Numbered from the stretch's first letter, positions 53,481 through 62,891 are shown. The stretch is DNA of 64,000 nt from Nocardioides sp. S-1144 (GCF_005954645.2 NZ_CP040695.2:4340001-4404000), one strand, 5' to 3'. The notes: generated from the sequence alone by a model not told the origin. A program made the numbers and translations.

Positions 53481-53509
53481 AGCGGTCTCCACCTCCTGTG
53501 GACTTCGCG

Positions 53510-53619
53510 GCCACGGTCTCTCCGTGGCAGGAGGGCTGTACAACTCCTTCGCGACGCACCCGTCGGTGGGCGCGCACGAAGACAGGTCAGGCTATCAGCG
53601 GCCGACGGTGGCGACGCAA
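53510..53619 (-). promoter_or_regulatory. rpsF promoter and leader hairpin
   Basis: TTGCGT (53619-53614), a 17-bp spacer and GATAGC (53596-53591) form a fair promoter. In the leader GCCACGG and CCGTGGC (53510-53528) make a 7-bp stem with a 5-nt loop, followed by a second GTGG/CCAC stem that encloses CCG. S6:S18 complexes bind a conserved CCG-bearing structure in rpsF leaders of many bacteria, so this may be such a site. Confidence 0.5.
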
Positions 53620-53653
53620 TCGCTGCCGGCCCCCTGGGGAACGGTCGGGTGGG

Positions 53654-55768
53654 TCAGCTGCCGGACAGGATCAGCGGGTTGACGGCGACCGGCTCGCTCT
53701 CCTGGCCGAGGGAGAGCACCGCGGTGATCTCGGGGAAGTCGGTCGAGAGCTCGAGCGGGGCCCAGATGCAGATCCCCTCGGGCCCGAGGTCCCAGGTGGT
53801 GGTCAGGGTGTCGATGCGGATGTCGTCCTGGTCGTAGAAGTCGATCGCCAGCGGCAGCCCGTCGGGGAGGCCCTCGACGTTGAACTCGGCCATCAGCGTC
53901 TCGCCCGTGCCGACCCCGCTCAGCTTCTGCGGCGCGTCGGGGCTGCTCGCCCCGGCGCACGAGCCCTCCTCGCCCTCGCGGACCCAGCCGGCGGCCTGGG
54001 CGGCCACGTCGGTGGGCACACCGGGGTCGGTCGGGAGCTCGTCGAGGTACGGCGACACGTACGACGGGTCGCCGCCGTCGCGCGCGATGTCGAGCACGGC
54101 CGTGGCGAGGTTGACCGGGACGATGAGCGCCGAGCCCTGGGTGATGGCGCCGGCGGCGTCGGACCCGGCCGTGACGACGCGGGTGTTGAGGCCGATGATC
54201 TCGCCCTCCTCGTTGATCGAGGGACCACCGGAGTTGCCGGAGCCCAGGCGGACGTCGCTGTCGATCGACCCGCGCGGGGTGCCCACGACCTCGTCGGCCT
54301 GGAAGGTGGACACGACGCCCTCGGTGACCGTGAGCGGCCGGTCGCCCTGCACGCTGAGGTTGCCGATCGCGGGGTACCCGAGCGCGATGATCCGGTCGCC
54401 GGTGCGCAGGTCGTCGCTGTCACCGATCGGGAGCGGCTCGGGCAGGTCGAGCTCGGTCTTCTCGACCGGGTTGCCCTCGGCGTCGGACTCGATCTGCAGC
54501 ACCGCCACGTCGAGGTAGCCGTCGGAGACGATCGGGGCGGCCCGGAAGGCGGCGGAGGCCGGCTTGTCGTCCTCGCCGGAGGTGAGCGACACCGTCAGGT
54601 AGGCGGGGTCGGACTCGCCGGAGGTCTGGCCCGGCGCGTCCGGGTCGGCCACGTGGGCGTTGGTCAGGATCAGCCCGTCCTCGGTGATGATGCTGCCGGA
54701 GCCCGACCACAGCGGCTGGTCGCTCTCGTCGAAGGCGGTCAGCAGGACGGCGGCCGCCTTGGCGCGGGTGAGGGCCTCCTGGCGCTCCTCCGCGGGGTCG
54801 GTCGTGGTGCCCTGGCCGGCGGCCGGCGGGTCGTCGTCGCCGAGCAGGGCGACGCCGGTGATGCCGCCGCCCACCAGCACCATCGCGCCGACGACGCCGC
54901 CCACGAGCGCGAGCGTGCGGCGCCGCTTGCGGGCCTGGATGCGGGCGCTGGCCTGGCCGGCGGCGACCACCGGCACGACCTCGATCTCGTAGCCGGCCGT
55001 CGGGTGGCCGAGGCTGATCTCGACCGGCTCGTCGACGTGGTGCTGGGTGATCCGCTCGCCGTCGATGAACGAGCCGGACGTCGACCGGTCGACCCACCAC
55101 CAGCCGTCGGGCCGCGGCTCGAGGACGGCGTGCAGCCGGGACACCGCCTGGTCGTCGGCGTGCACCTCGAGCACCGGGTCGCGGCCGACCCGGATCGGCA
55201 TGCCGGCGGGGAAGCGCAGGTCCTTGCCGGTGCGGCGGCGCACGAGCAGGCCGGGGCCGGCCGGGCCGAACCCGGGGAACGGGCCCTGCCCGGTGACCAC
55301 GGTCTGGTCCAGCGGCGGCGGGCCGTCGAACTGGGGGAGGCGCTCGACCGCGACCGGCGGCGGGAAGGCCTGGGGCGGCGCGGCGGCGGGGGCGCCCAGC
55401 GGCGCCGAGGGCGCGGGCTTGTCGAGGCGGGGCGCCGACGGCGGCGGGAAGGACTGCGGCGCGGCGGGCGTCACGGTCACGGTCACGGTGAGCGCCTGGC
55501 CGTCGCGGCCGAAGCCGACGACCGTCGTGCCGGTGAGGTCGGCGCGCTCGACCCGGCGTCCGCCGACGAAGGTGCCGACCGAGCTGCCCAGGTCGACGAC
55601 CTCCCACCCCTGGCCCAGCGCGCGGATCTCGGCGTGCCGCCGCGACACGGTGGGGTCGAGGGAGGTGATGTCGGACGCGGCGTCGCGGCCGACGGTGAAG
55701 ACGCGGGCGCCCTCGGTGCTGTCGGCCGTGAGCGTCTGACCGCTCGTCTGGATGCGGATGCTGGTCAT
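53654..55768 (-). CDS. Membrane-anchored trypsin-like serine protease with two FHA domains
   Basis: 704 residues. Two FHA domains lie in the cytoplasm: one with FTVGRDAASDITSLDPTVSR and RHAEI, one with IRVGRDPVLEVHADDQAVSR and LHAVLEP, separated by a Pro/Ala-rich linker. A single membrane helix (TLALVGGVVGAMVLVGGGIT) leads to an extracytoplasmic DegP/trypsin-like domain with LILTNAHVADPD (His), GYLDVAVLQIES (Asp) and VRLGSGNSGGPSINEEGEII (Ser). Thus phosphothreonine sensing inside is joined to proteolysis outside. ATG 55768 is preferred to 55957 because the latter overlaps the nfo promoter. Confidence 0.88.
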   Translation of the reverse strand: MTSIRIQTSGQTLTADSTEGARVFTVGRDAASDITSLDPTVSRRHAEIRALGQGWEVVDLGSSVGTFVGGRRVERADLTGTTVVGFGRDGQALTVTVTVTPAAPQSFPPPSAPRLDKPAPSAPLGAPAAAPPQAFPPPVAVERLPQFDGPPPLDQTVVTGQGPFPGFGPAGPGLLVRRRTGKDLRFPAGMPIRVGRDPVLEVHADDQAVSRLHAVLEPRPDGWWWVDRSTSGSFIDGERITQHHVDEPVEISLGHPTAGYEIEVVPVVAAGQASARIQARKRRRTLALVGGVVGAMVLVGGGITGVALLGDDDPPAAGQGTTTDPAEERQEALTRAKAAAVLLTAFDESDQPLWSGSGSIITEDGLILTNAHVADPDAPGQTSGESDPAYLTVSLTSGEDDKPASAAFRAAPIVSDGYLDVAVLQIESDAEGNPVEKTELDLPEPLPIGDSDDLRTGDRIIALGYPAIGNLSVQGDRPLTVTEGVVSTFQADEVVGTPRGSIDSDVRLGSGNSGGPSINEEGEIIGLNTRVVTAGSDAAGAITQGSALIVPVNLATAVLDIARDGGDPSYVSPYLDELPTDPGVPTDVAAQAAGWVREGEEGSCAGASSPDAPQKLSGVGTGETLMAEFNVEGLPDGLPLAIDFYDQDDIRIDTLTTTWDLGPEGICIWAPLELSTDFPEITAVLSLGQESEPVAVNPLILSGS

Positions 55769-55892
55769 GGCGGACTCCGTGGGCTCAAGGCGGGCGACGC
55801 GAACCGGACCCGCCGCACGAATGCTAGGACTTCCCTCCCTGGCGAGGGATACACCCGCGGCGATGTCGGTGGCTGTTCCTAGGGTGGGACGC

Positions 55893-56687
55893 ATGACGAT
55901 CGCGATCGGTGCCCACGTCGACCAGACCGACCCCCTCGCGGAGGCGCGGGCCCGCAAGGCGCCGCTCGTGCAGTTCTTCCTCGGCGACCCGCAGTCCTAC
56001 GGCGGCCCCGAGTGGGCCTACGCCGGCGGGCCGGAGGCGCTCAGGGCCGACGCCGAGGCGGCCGGCGTCGACCTCTACGTGCACGCGCCCTACCTGGTCA
56101 ACGTCGCCACGACCAACAACCGGATCCGGATCCCGAGCCGCAAGCTGCTCCAGCAGCACGTCGACGCGGCCGCCTCGATCGGCGCGAAGGGCCTGATCGT
56201 GCACGGTGGCCACGTCAACAAGGCCGACGACCCCGAGAAGGGGTTCGACAACTGGCGCAAGGCCATCGAGGCCACCGACCTCAAGCTGCCGCTGCTCATC
56301 GAGAACACCGCCGGCGGGGACAACGCCATGACCCGCTACCTCGAGCGGATCGGCCGGGTCTGGGAGGCGATCTCGGGCGCCGAGGGCTTCGACATGGTCG
56401 GGTTCTGCCTCGACACCTGCCACGCCCACGCCGGCGGCAACGACCTGGAGACCGTCGTCGACGACGTCCGCGCGATCACCGGCCGGATCGACCTCGTGCA
56501 CTGCAACGACAGCCGCGACGAGTTCGACTCCGGTGCCGACCGGCACGCCAACTTCGGTGCCGGGCGGATCGACCCCGACCTGCTCGCCGCCGTCGTCCGC
56601 GACGCCGGCGCGCCGGTCGTCTGCGAGACGCCCGGCGGGGCGGCCGAGCACACGGCCGACTTCGCGTGGTTGTCCGCGCGGCTCTGA
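55893..56687 (+). CDS. nfo: Deoxyribonuclease IV-like AP endonuclease (TIM barrel)
   Basis: 264 residues. IAIGAHVDQTDPLAEARARK with VQFFLGDPQSY, DLYVHAPYLVNVATTNNRIR, LIVHGGHVNKADDPEKGFDN, PLLIENTAGGDNAMTRYLER, GFCLDTCHAHAGGNDLETVV and HCNDSRDEFDSGADRHAN match the Nfo metal-binding His, Glu, Asp series. It cleaves DNA at abasic sites. It is shorter than E. coli Nfo but of normal actinobacterial size. Divergent from the FHA protease. Confidence 0.9.
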   Translation: MTIAIGAHVDQTDPLAEARARKAPLVQFFLGDPQSYGGPEWAYAGGPEALRADAEAAGVDLYVHAPYLVNVATTNNRIRIPSRKLLQQHVDAAASIGAKGLIVHGGHVNKADDPEKGFDNWRKAIEATDLKLPLLIENTAGGDNAMTRYLERIGRVWEAISGAEGFDMVGFCLDTCHAHAGGNDLETVVDDVRAITGRIDLVHCNDSRDEFDSGADRHANFGAGRIDPDLLAAVVRDAGAPVVCETPGGAAEHTADFAWLSARL

Positions 56688-56787
56688 ACCGACGGTCCGG
56701 CCGTTGGTTCTACGTGAAACAACGCCCCCGGCAGCCGGTGGAGGGCCGCCTGGGTCGGAGGCCCGGCGGCGGACTAGCCTCGGGACG

Positions 56788-57975
56788 GTGACCATCGACG
56801 TGCGCGTGACCTCCGAGGCCGACCACCTCGCGTTCGTGGCGTCGCGCCGGTCGGCGAGCTTCCTGCAGACCCCGGCGTGGGGCCGGGTCAAGGGCGAGTG
56901 GCGCCGCGAGTCGGTCGGCCTGTTCCGCGACGCCGGCCCCGACGCCGAGCAGGTCGGTGCCGCGCTGGTGCTCTACCGCCAGCTCCCCCGGCTGCGTCGC
57001 TACCTCGCCTACCTCCCCGAGGGCCCCGTGCTCGACTGGGCCAGCGACGACCTGGGCGCGCTGCTGGGCCCGCTCGCCGCCCACGTCCGCAAGCAGGGCG
57101 CGTTCGGCATCCGGATCGGGCCGCCCGCCGTGGTGCGCCGCTGGGACGCCGCCGCGGTGAAGGCCGGCCTGGCCGATCCCGCCGTCCGCCGCCTCGACGA
57201 CGTCGCCCCGACCGAGCGCGACGCCACCGGCGCCCGCGTCGTGTCCCAGCTGCACGCCCTGGGCTGGCGGCCGCAGGCCGTCGAGGGTGGCTTCGCCGCC
57301 GGTCAGCCGCAGTACGTCTTCCAGGTCCCGCTGCGCCACCCGGCCGACGGCTCCGGTGCAGGTGACGGGGTCGGCGCGGCGAAGACCGAGGCCGACGTCC
57401 TCAAGGCGATGAACCAGCTCTGGCGCCGCAACATCAAGAAGGCGGCGAAGGAGGGCGTCGAGGTGACGACGCCGGACGCCGCCACCGGGGTCTCCGACGC
57501 CGACCTGGCGGCCTTCCACGCGCTCTACCGGCACACCGCCGAGCGCGACCACTTCACACCGCGCCCGCTCGGCTACTTCCGGACCATGGTCGACGCCCTC
57601 GCCGCGGAGGACCCCGACCGGATCCGGCTCTGGTTCGCCCACCACGAGGGTGACCTCGTGGCCGCCACCATCGCGATCCGGGTCGGCGCGCACGCCTGGT
57701 ACTCCTACGGCGCCTCCTCGACCGAGAAGCGCGAGGTGCGGGGCTCGAACGCCGTGCAGTGGGCGATGATCCAGGACGCCCTGGCCGCCGGCGCCGACGT
57801 CTACGACCTGCGCGGCATCACCGACACCCTCGACGCCGACGACTCCCACGCCGGGTTGATCCAGTTCAAGGTGGGCACCGGTGGCGAGGCCGTCGAGTAC
57901 GCCGGCGAGTGGGACCTCCCGCTCAACCGGGTGCTCTACGCGGCCTTCCAGCAGTACCTCAAGAGACGGAGGTAG
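56788..57975 (+). CDS. FemAB-type aminoacyltransferase (peptidoglycan bridge formation, FemX-like)
   Basis: 395 residues from GTG 56788. RRSASFLQTPAWGRVKGEWR, YLAYLPEGPVLDW, MNQLWRRNIKKAAKEGVEVT, SDADLAAFHALYRHTAERDH, VAATIAIRVGAHAWYSYGAS and VQWAMIQDALAAGADVYDLR with GITDTL are the paired GNAT folds of FemXAB. These use aminoacyl-tRNA to attach an amino acid to the lipid II stem peptide or cell-wall precursor. The next gene, an alanine-racemase-like protein, starts 4 nt later with the GGAGGT ribosome site overlapping the FemX stop, which suggests coupled function. Confidence 0.9.
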   Translation: MTIDVRVTSEADHLAFVASRRSASFLQTPAWGRVKGEWRRESVGLFRDAGPDAEQVGAALVLYRQLPRLRRYLAYLPEGPVLDWASDDLGALLGPLAAHVRKQGAFGIRIGPPAVVRRWDAAAVKAGLADPAVRRLDDVAPTERDATGARVVSQLHALGWRPQAVEGGFAAGQPQYVFQVPLRHPADGSGAGDGVGAAKTEADVLKAMNQLWRRNIKKAAKEGVEVTTPDAATGVSDADLAAFHALYRHTAERDHFTPRPLGYFRTMVDALAAEDPDRIRLWFAHHEGDLVAATIAIRVGAHAWYSYGASSTEKREVRGSNAVQWAMIQDALAAGADVYDLRGITDTLDADDSHAGLIQFKVGTGGEAVEYAGEWDLPLNRVLYAAFQQYLKRRR

Positions 57976-57979
57976 CGCA

Positions 57980-59074
57980 GTGGCGCTCACCCTGACCGTC
58001 GACGGCGACCGCTGGCGCAGCCACCTGCGCGGCGTCGCCGACGCGAACCCCGGCCTGGTGCCGGTCGTCAAGGGCAACGGCTACGGCTTCACGCCGGGCC
58101 GGCTGGCCCGCAAGAGCGAGTGGCTCGGCGTCGACACGATCGCGGTCGGCACCTACGAGGAGCTGCCCGGCGTCGCGTCCCGCTTCGGCGGGTCGCTGCT
58201 CGTGCTGACGCCGTGGCGCCCGTTCGTCGCCGACCTGCCCCCCGAGCTCGCCGGGCGGGTGATCCACACCGTCGGCCGGGTCGAGGACGTCGACGCCCTG
58301 CTCACCCGCCAGCCCGGGGCCCGCCTCGTGCTGGAGCTCCTGACGTCGATGAAGCGGCACGGCTTCACCGCCCGCGGCCTGTGGGACGCGGCCGAGCACC
58401 TGCGCCGGCACCGCTCGGCCCGGCTGGAGGGTGTCGCGCTGCACCTGCCGCTGGCCCAGGGCTCGCACCTGGGCGAGGTGCGCCGGCTGATGAACGACGC
58501 CGTCGGCGCCGGTCTCCAGCACCTCGGGCAGCCCGGTCCGGACGGCCAGCCCGGCCGGGGCGGCCTCGACACCGTCTGGGTCAGCCACCTCACCGCCGGC
58601 GAGCAGGCCGCGCTGCGGACCTCGTACGCCGACTTCACCATCCGGCCCCGGATGGGCACCGACCTGTGGCTCGGCGACCGCGCGGCCCTGACCGTGACGG
58701 CCACCGTGCTCGACGTGCACGAGGTCGAGCGCGGCGACTCCTTCGGCTACCGCGGCCGGACCGTCCCGAAGGCCGGCCACCTGCTGGTCGTCAGCGGCGG
58801 CACGGCGCACGGGATCGGCCTCGAGGCCCCGACCGGTGACTCCTCGATCAAGGCCCGGGCGGCCACGCTGGCGCGCGGCGGCCTGGACGCCGTCGGGTTC
58901 GTGCGCTCGCCGTTCTCGATCGACGACAAGCAGCGGCTCTTCGCCGAGCCGCCGCACATGCAGGCCTCGATGCTGTTCCTGCCGAGCGGCGCGCGGGTGC
59001 CCACGGTGGGCGACGAGATCGACGTCCGGGTGCGCTACACCGCGACGACGTTCGACCGCATCGTGCTGTCCTGA
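57980..59074 (+). CDS. Alanine-racemase-like PLP fold-III protein
   Basis: 364 residues from GTG 57980. NPGLVPVVKGNGYGFTPGRL carries the PLP-binding Lys in KGNGYG instead of the common KANAYG. A TIM barrel follows with ARLVLELLTSMKRHGFTARG, FTIRPRMGTDLWLGDR and, in the C-terminal domain, the Tyr of GDSFGYRGRTVPKAGHLLVV with VSGGTAHGIG. So both catalytic Lys and a candidate Tyr are present. Placed 4 nt after FemX it could racemise or otherwise alter the amino acid used in the cell wall. Tail-to-tail overlap of 40 bp with the next gene. Confidence 0.83.
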   Translation: MALTLTVDGDRWRSHLRGVADANPGLVPVVKGNGYGFTPGRLARKSEWLGVDTIAVGTYEELPGVASRFGGSLLVLTPWRPFVADLPPELAGRVIHTVGRVEDVDALLTRQPGARLVLELLTSMKRHGFTARGLWDAAEHLRRHRSARLEGVALHLPLAQGSHLGEVRRLMNDAVGAGLQHLGQPGPDGQPGRGGLDTVWVSHLTAGEQAALRTSYADFTIRPRMGTDLWLGDRAALTVTATVLDVHEVERGDSFGYRGRTVPKAGHLLVVSGGTAHGIGLEAPTGDSSIKARAATLARGGLDAVGFVRSPFSIDDKQRLFAEPPHMQASMLFLPSGARVPTVGDEIDVRVRYTATTFDRIVLS

Positions 59075-60471
59075 GCCTCGTCCCCGGAGCGGCCGGACGG
59101 CGCCGTCTCGGGGTCCCCGACCGGGTCGGCCTCGGGCCACCACAGGTCGCGCACCACCACGGCGACCAGCCAGCCGGTACACACGAGCCGGACCACGATG
59201 GCGACCCAGTAGAAGCCGGCCGTCTCGCCGCTGCCGGGTGAGAGCAGCCCGCCCTGCCACCACGACGTCGCGGCGAGGAAGAACACCTCGCCGGCCTGCC
59301 AGACCAGCAGGTCGCGCCAGCGTGGGCGGGCCAGCGCGGCGAGCGGCAGCAGCCAGAGCGCCTGCCGGGGCTCGTAGGCGATGCCGAGCAGCGCGTAGCC
59401 GGCGACGAGGAGCAGCGCCACCTGGCTGACCCGGGCCCGGGCCGGCGCGAGCAGCACCAGCGCGACGACCAGGCCGGTCCACAGGGCGACCAGCAGCCAC
59501 GAGACGACCAGCCCGACGTCGGTGGCGAGCCCGGCGGTGTCGGCGACGATGCGCCACACCGAGCCCTGGTCGGCACCGCGCTCGAACGTCGCCGACCAGG
59601 CCCGCTCCCACTGCGCGCGGCCGGTCAGGAACGCCGGGGCGTTGAGGACCGCCCAGGTGGCGACGGCCGTGACGGCGCTCGGCAGCACCCACGCCGCGCG
59701 GCGCTCGGTGGCGGCGACGAGGAGGAAGGCGGCCAGCACCAGCACCGGCCAGAAGCCGGCGGCGGCCCCGACGCCGACCAGCGCGCCGGCGAGCACGCCG
59801 CGTCCGCGCGACCAGGCCCACAGCGCGCCGGCGACCGCGGCCACCGCGAGCAGGTCGAAGGAGATCGCCCCGGCCAGCGCCAGCACCGGGGCGGCGGCGA
59901 ACCCGGCGGCGTCCCACGGACGGCGCCGGTGGACGGCGGCCAGGGCGGCGGTGGCGAGCATCGCGACGCCGGCGAGCAGGACGGCGTTGACGGCCATGAA
60001 GAGCGAGCGCTCGCCGGCGGCGTCGTCGGACTGCGCGACCGCCGTGACCGGCTGCCGGTAGCGCTCGGAGACGTCGGGCGAGCCGCTGAGCAGGTACGTG
60101 ACCCGGGCGGTGGCGTAGGTCCACAGCCCGACCAGCGCGGGCTGGTCGGTGACGGGGTACCGGTCGCGGGTCGCCTCCTCGCCGGACCACGGCCAGGCCA
60201 GCTCGACCAGGCCGGTGCCGGTGTACTCGTCGGCCACCTCGGAGCTGCAGGCGTGGGTGAAGCGGTCGGCCTCCTGCAGGGACCAGTCGTCCTGGGCGCA
60301 GGTGGTCTTGGTGAGCAGCCCCAGGGCGAAGGTCAGCGCGGTGATCGCCAGCAGGACGCCGAGGACGCTGAACGCCCCGCCGCGGGCGGCGCGCTCCCCG
60401 AGCGGTCCGCCGACCGCCCCGCTCATCCCCGCCACGACCGGGTCGTCGTGGGTCGGGTCGACGTGGGTCAC
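59035..60471 (-). CDS. Polytopic membrane protein, DUF2029/glycosyltransferase-87-like
   Basis: 478 residues from GTG 60471, overlapping the PBP stop by 4 nt. About ten to twelve hydrophobic segments; the region after helix 1 is a large extracytoplasmic loop with two Cys (TKTTCAQDDWSLQEADRFTH, HACSSEV) and AWPWSGEEATRDRYPVTDQP. ISFDLLAVAAVAGALWAWSR and AYEPRQALWLLPLAAL, with its conserved Arg, resemble GT-C mannosyltransferases. It likely transfers a sugar from polyprenyl phosphate. Adjacent PBP suggests an envelope role. Its last 40 bp overlap the 3' end of the alanine-racemase-like gene. Confidence 0.82.
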   Translation of the reverse strand: MTHVDPTHDDPVVAGMSGAVGGPLGERAARGGAFSVLGVLLAITALTFALGLLTKTTCAQDDWSLQEADRFTHACSSEVADEYTGTGLVELAWPWSGEEATRDRYPVTDQPALVGLWTYATARVTYLLSGSPDVSERYRQPVTAVAQSDDAAGERSLFMAVNAVLLAGVAMLATAALAAVHRRRPWDAAGFAAAPVLALAGAISFDLLAVAAVAGALWAWSRGRGVLAGALVGVGAAAGFWPVLVLAAFLLVAATERRAAWVLPSAVTAVATWAVLNAPAFLTGRAQWERAWSATFERGADQGSVWRIVADTAGLATDVGLVVSWLLVALWTGLVVALVLLAPARARVSQVALLLVAGYALLGIAYEPRQALWLLPLAALARPRWRDLLVWQAGEVFFLAATSWWQGGLLSPGSGETAGFYWVAIVVRLVCTGWLVAVVVRDLWWPEADPVGDPETAPSGRSGDEAQDSTMRSNVVAV

Positions 60472-62891
60472 CGGACGGCGGGGGCCCGACGGGTGCGGGA
60501 CGGGCGACGCCGCGGGGAGCGGGAGCGCTCGCGCGGGTTGGGCGGACCCGCCGGGGGGGCCGGGGCCGGCGGCGACGTCGGCGGGGCCGAGGTCTGCGGC
60601 GGCTCGGGCGGGGTGGAGGTCTCCGGCGGCTCCGGCGGGCTCGTCGGCGGGGGCTCCTGGGTCGGCGGGGGCTCCTGCGTCGGCGAGGGGTCCTGGGTCG
60701 GCTCCGACGTCGGCGGGTTCGGGTCGATGCTCGGCGTCTTCGGGGGCTGGCGCGTCGTGGACGGCGCCGGCGGCGGGGTGTACGGCGCGTGGCCGTCCGA
60801 GGGCGCCTCGCCGTCGACGAAGGCCGGCTCCGGGAAGTCCTCGGGGTCGACCCCCTCGAGGTCGCGCTCCATGATCGCCTTCCACGTCTTGGCGGGGTAG
60901 TTGCCGCCGAAGTAGCCGTCGACCCCGTCCTCGGAGGAGGGCACCCAGTCGTCGAGCTGGCCGTTGCCGACGCCGCGGACCATCATCACCGCGGTGGACA
61001 GCTGCGGGGTGTAGCCGACGAACCAGGACGACGACACCGCGCCGCCGTCCTTGGTGGCGGTGCCGGTCTTGCCGGCGATCGGGCGGCCGTCGTCGAGGTT
61101 GGCACGGGTGCCGGACCCGGCCTCGGTGACCTGCTGCATCGCGTAGCTCACGTCGGAGGCGATGTCGGCGCTGATCGCCCGCTCGTCGGTGACCTTGTGC
61201 TCGTAGAGCACGTCCCCGGCCTTGTTGACGACCTTCGAGATCACGTGGACGTCGGCGGCGACGCCCTCGTTGGCGACCGTGGCGTAGCCGTTGGCCATGT
61301 TGATCGGGCTGACGGTCTGGGAGCCGAGGGCGACGCCAGTGACCGGCTCGAGGCCGGGCGAGGAGGTCGGGATGCCGTAGGCGCCGCGCCGCTTCGCCTT
61401 CGCCGGCGGGATCCCCATCGACTCGGCGGTCTCGATGATGCTCTCGGGGCCGTCGTCCATGGCGATGGTGAGGTCGATGAAGGCGGTGTTGATGGAGTTC
61501 TCGGTGGCGCTGGTGAGGGAGACCGCGCTGCCGTAGTCCTCGTCACCCTGGTTCTCGACCTCGTCGTCGGTGCCCTCGATCTCGTAGGGCGAGTTGCCGT
61601 CGAAGGTGTCCTTGAGCGCGAAGCCCTGCTTGAGCCCGGCGGCCACGGCGAAGGGCTTGAACGTGGACCCGGCCTGGCCGCCCGCGACGGCCCAGTTGAG
61701 CTGGGAGTCCAGGAAGTCCTGGCCGGCGTAGAACCCGCGCAGCGCGCCGGTGCCCGGCTCGACGGTCGCGGCCGCCAGGTGCAGGTCCTTCGCACCCGGG
61801 AAGCCCTTCGGCCGGACCTCCTCGACGCCCTCCTCGGCGGCCTTCATCGCCTTGCTGGTCAGCGTGGTGGTGATCCGCAGGCCGCCGCCGTCGATCTCCT
61901 CCTCGGTGAACGGGGCGTCGGTCTCGGCGTTCGTCAGGCCGAGCACCTGGTTCTTGATGAGGGTCAGCGCGTGCCCGGTCTGGCCGCCGTAGCTGTCCTC
62001 GACGTCCTGCTCGGGGAACTTCGGCAGCTTGCGCCGGGCCTGCTCGGCGTCCTCGTCGGTGATGTAGCCCTCGCTCGCCATCGCGCCGAGGACGTACTCG
62101 TAGCGGCCCTTGAGCTCGAGGCGGACGGCCTTGCCGTCGGCGGGGTCGAGCCCGTTCGGGTTGTTCAGCACGCTGGCCAGCACCGCGGTCTCGCGCAGGG
62201 TCAGGTCGGCGGCCTTCTTGTTGAAGTACACGTCGGCGGCCGCCTCGATGCCGTAGGCGCCGCGGCCGAAGTAGATGGTGTTGAGGTAGCCGGTGAGGAC
62301 CTGCTCCTTGGAGTACTCGCGCTGGATCTTCAGCGAGAGGATCGCCTCCTTGACCTTGCGCTCGTAGCTGCGCTCCTGGGTCAGGTAGAGGATCTTCACG
62401 TACTGCTGGGTGATCGTCGAGGCGCCCTGCTGGGAGCCGCCGCTGGCGTTGTTGAACACCGCGCGCAGGATGCCCTTGGGGTCGATGCCGCTGTTGGTCC
62501 AGAACGACTGGTCCTCGGCCGCGACGACGGCGTCCTTGATGTTCTGCGGCATCTCCTCGTAGGTCAGCGAGTCGCGGAACTGGGTGGCGAAGCGCCCGAG
62601 CTCGGTCTCGCCGTCGTCGTAGTAGACGAACGTGGCGTTGGTGAGCAGCTCGGCGTTCGGCTCGGGGATGTCGGTGGTCTTGTAGAGGTAGATGAAGCCG
62701 GCGATGCCGACCAGGGTCAGCACCAGACCGGTGATGAAGCCCCACTTGACCACCTTGAGAACCCGGCGCTTCCAGGTCAACGGGGGCCGCGGCTCCGCGT
62801 CACGCTCCGCGCGCCGACGGCGGAACCTGCCCAGGAACCCACCCGAACCCGACGTCGCCGCGTCGGACCTGCGCTTCCCTGCCACTGTCAC
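60468..62891 (-). CDS. ponA: Class A penicillin-binding protein (PBP1 type)
   Basis: 807 residues. A basic cytoplasmic start and one membrane helix (VKWGFITGLVLTLVGIAGFI) precede the GT51 glycosyltransferase: VVAAEDQSFWTNSGIDPKGI, GASTITQQYVKILYLTQERS and YLNTIYFGRGAYGIEAAADV. The transpeptidase has GQAGSTFKPFAVAAGL (SxxK), TSATENSINTAF (SxN region) and IAGKTGTATKDGGAVSSSWF (KTG). The last 110 residues are Pro/Thr/Glu-rich (repeated PPPTQEP units) and end in a basic RSRSPRRRPSRTRRAP tail. It polymerises and crosslinks peptidoglycan. Confidence 0.95.
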   Translation of the reverse strand: MTVAGKRRSDAATSGSGGFLGRFRRRRAERDAEPRPPLTWKRRVLKVVKWGFITGLVLTLVGIAGFIYLYKTTDIPEPNAELLTNATFVYYDDGETELGRFATQFRDSLTYEEMPQNIKDAVVAAEDQSFWTNSGIDPKGILRAVFNNASGGSQQGASTITQQYVKILYLTQERSYERKVKEAILSLKIQREYSKEQVLTGYLNTIYFGRGAYGIEAAADVYFNKKAADLTLRETAVLASVLNNPNGLDPADGKAVRLELKGRYEYVLGAMASEGYITDEDAEQARRKLPKFPEQDVEDSYGGQTGHALTLIKNQVLGLTNAETDAPFTEEEIDGGGLRITTTLTSKAMKAAEEGVEEVRPKGFPGAKDLHLAAATVEPGTGALRGFYAGQDFLDSQLNWAVAGGQAGSTFKPFAVAAGLKQGFALKDTFDGNSPYEIEGTDDEVENQGDEDYGSAVSLTSATENSINTAFIDLTIAMDDGPESIIETAESMGIPPAKAKRRGAYGIPTSSPGLEPVTGVALGSQTVSPINMANGYATVANEGVAADVHVISKVVNKAGDVLYEHKVTDERAISADIASDVSYAMQQVTEAGSGTRANLDDGRPIAGKTGTATKDGGAVSSSWFVGYTPQLSTAVMMVRGVGNGQLDDWVPSSEDGVDGYFGGNYPAKTWKAIMERDLEGVDPEDFPEPAFVDGEAPSDGHAPYTPPPAPSTTRQPPKTPSIDPNPPTSEPTQDPSPTQEPPPTQEPPPTSPPEPPETSTPPEPPQTSAPPTSPPAPAPPAGPPNPRERSRSPRRRPSRTRRAPAVR

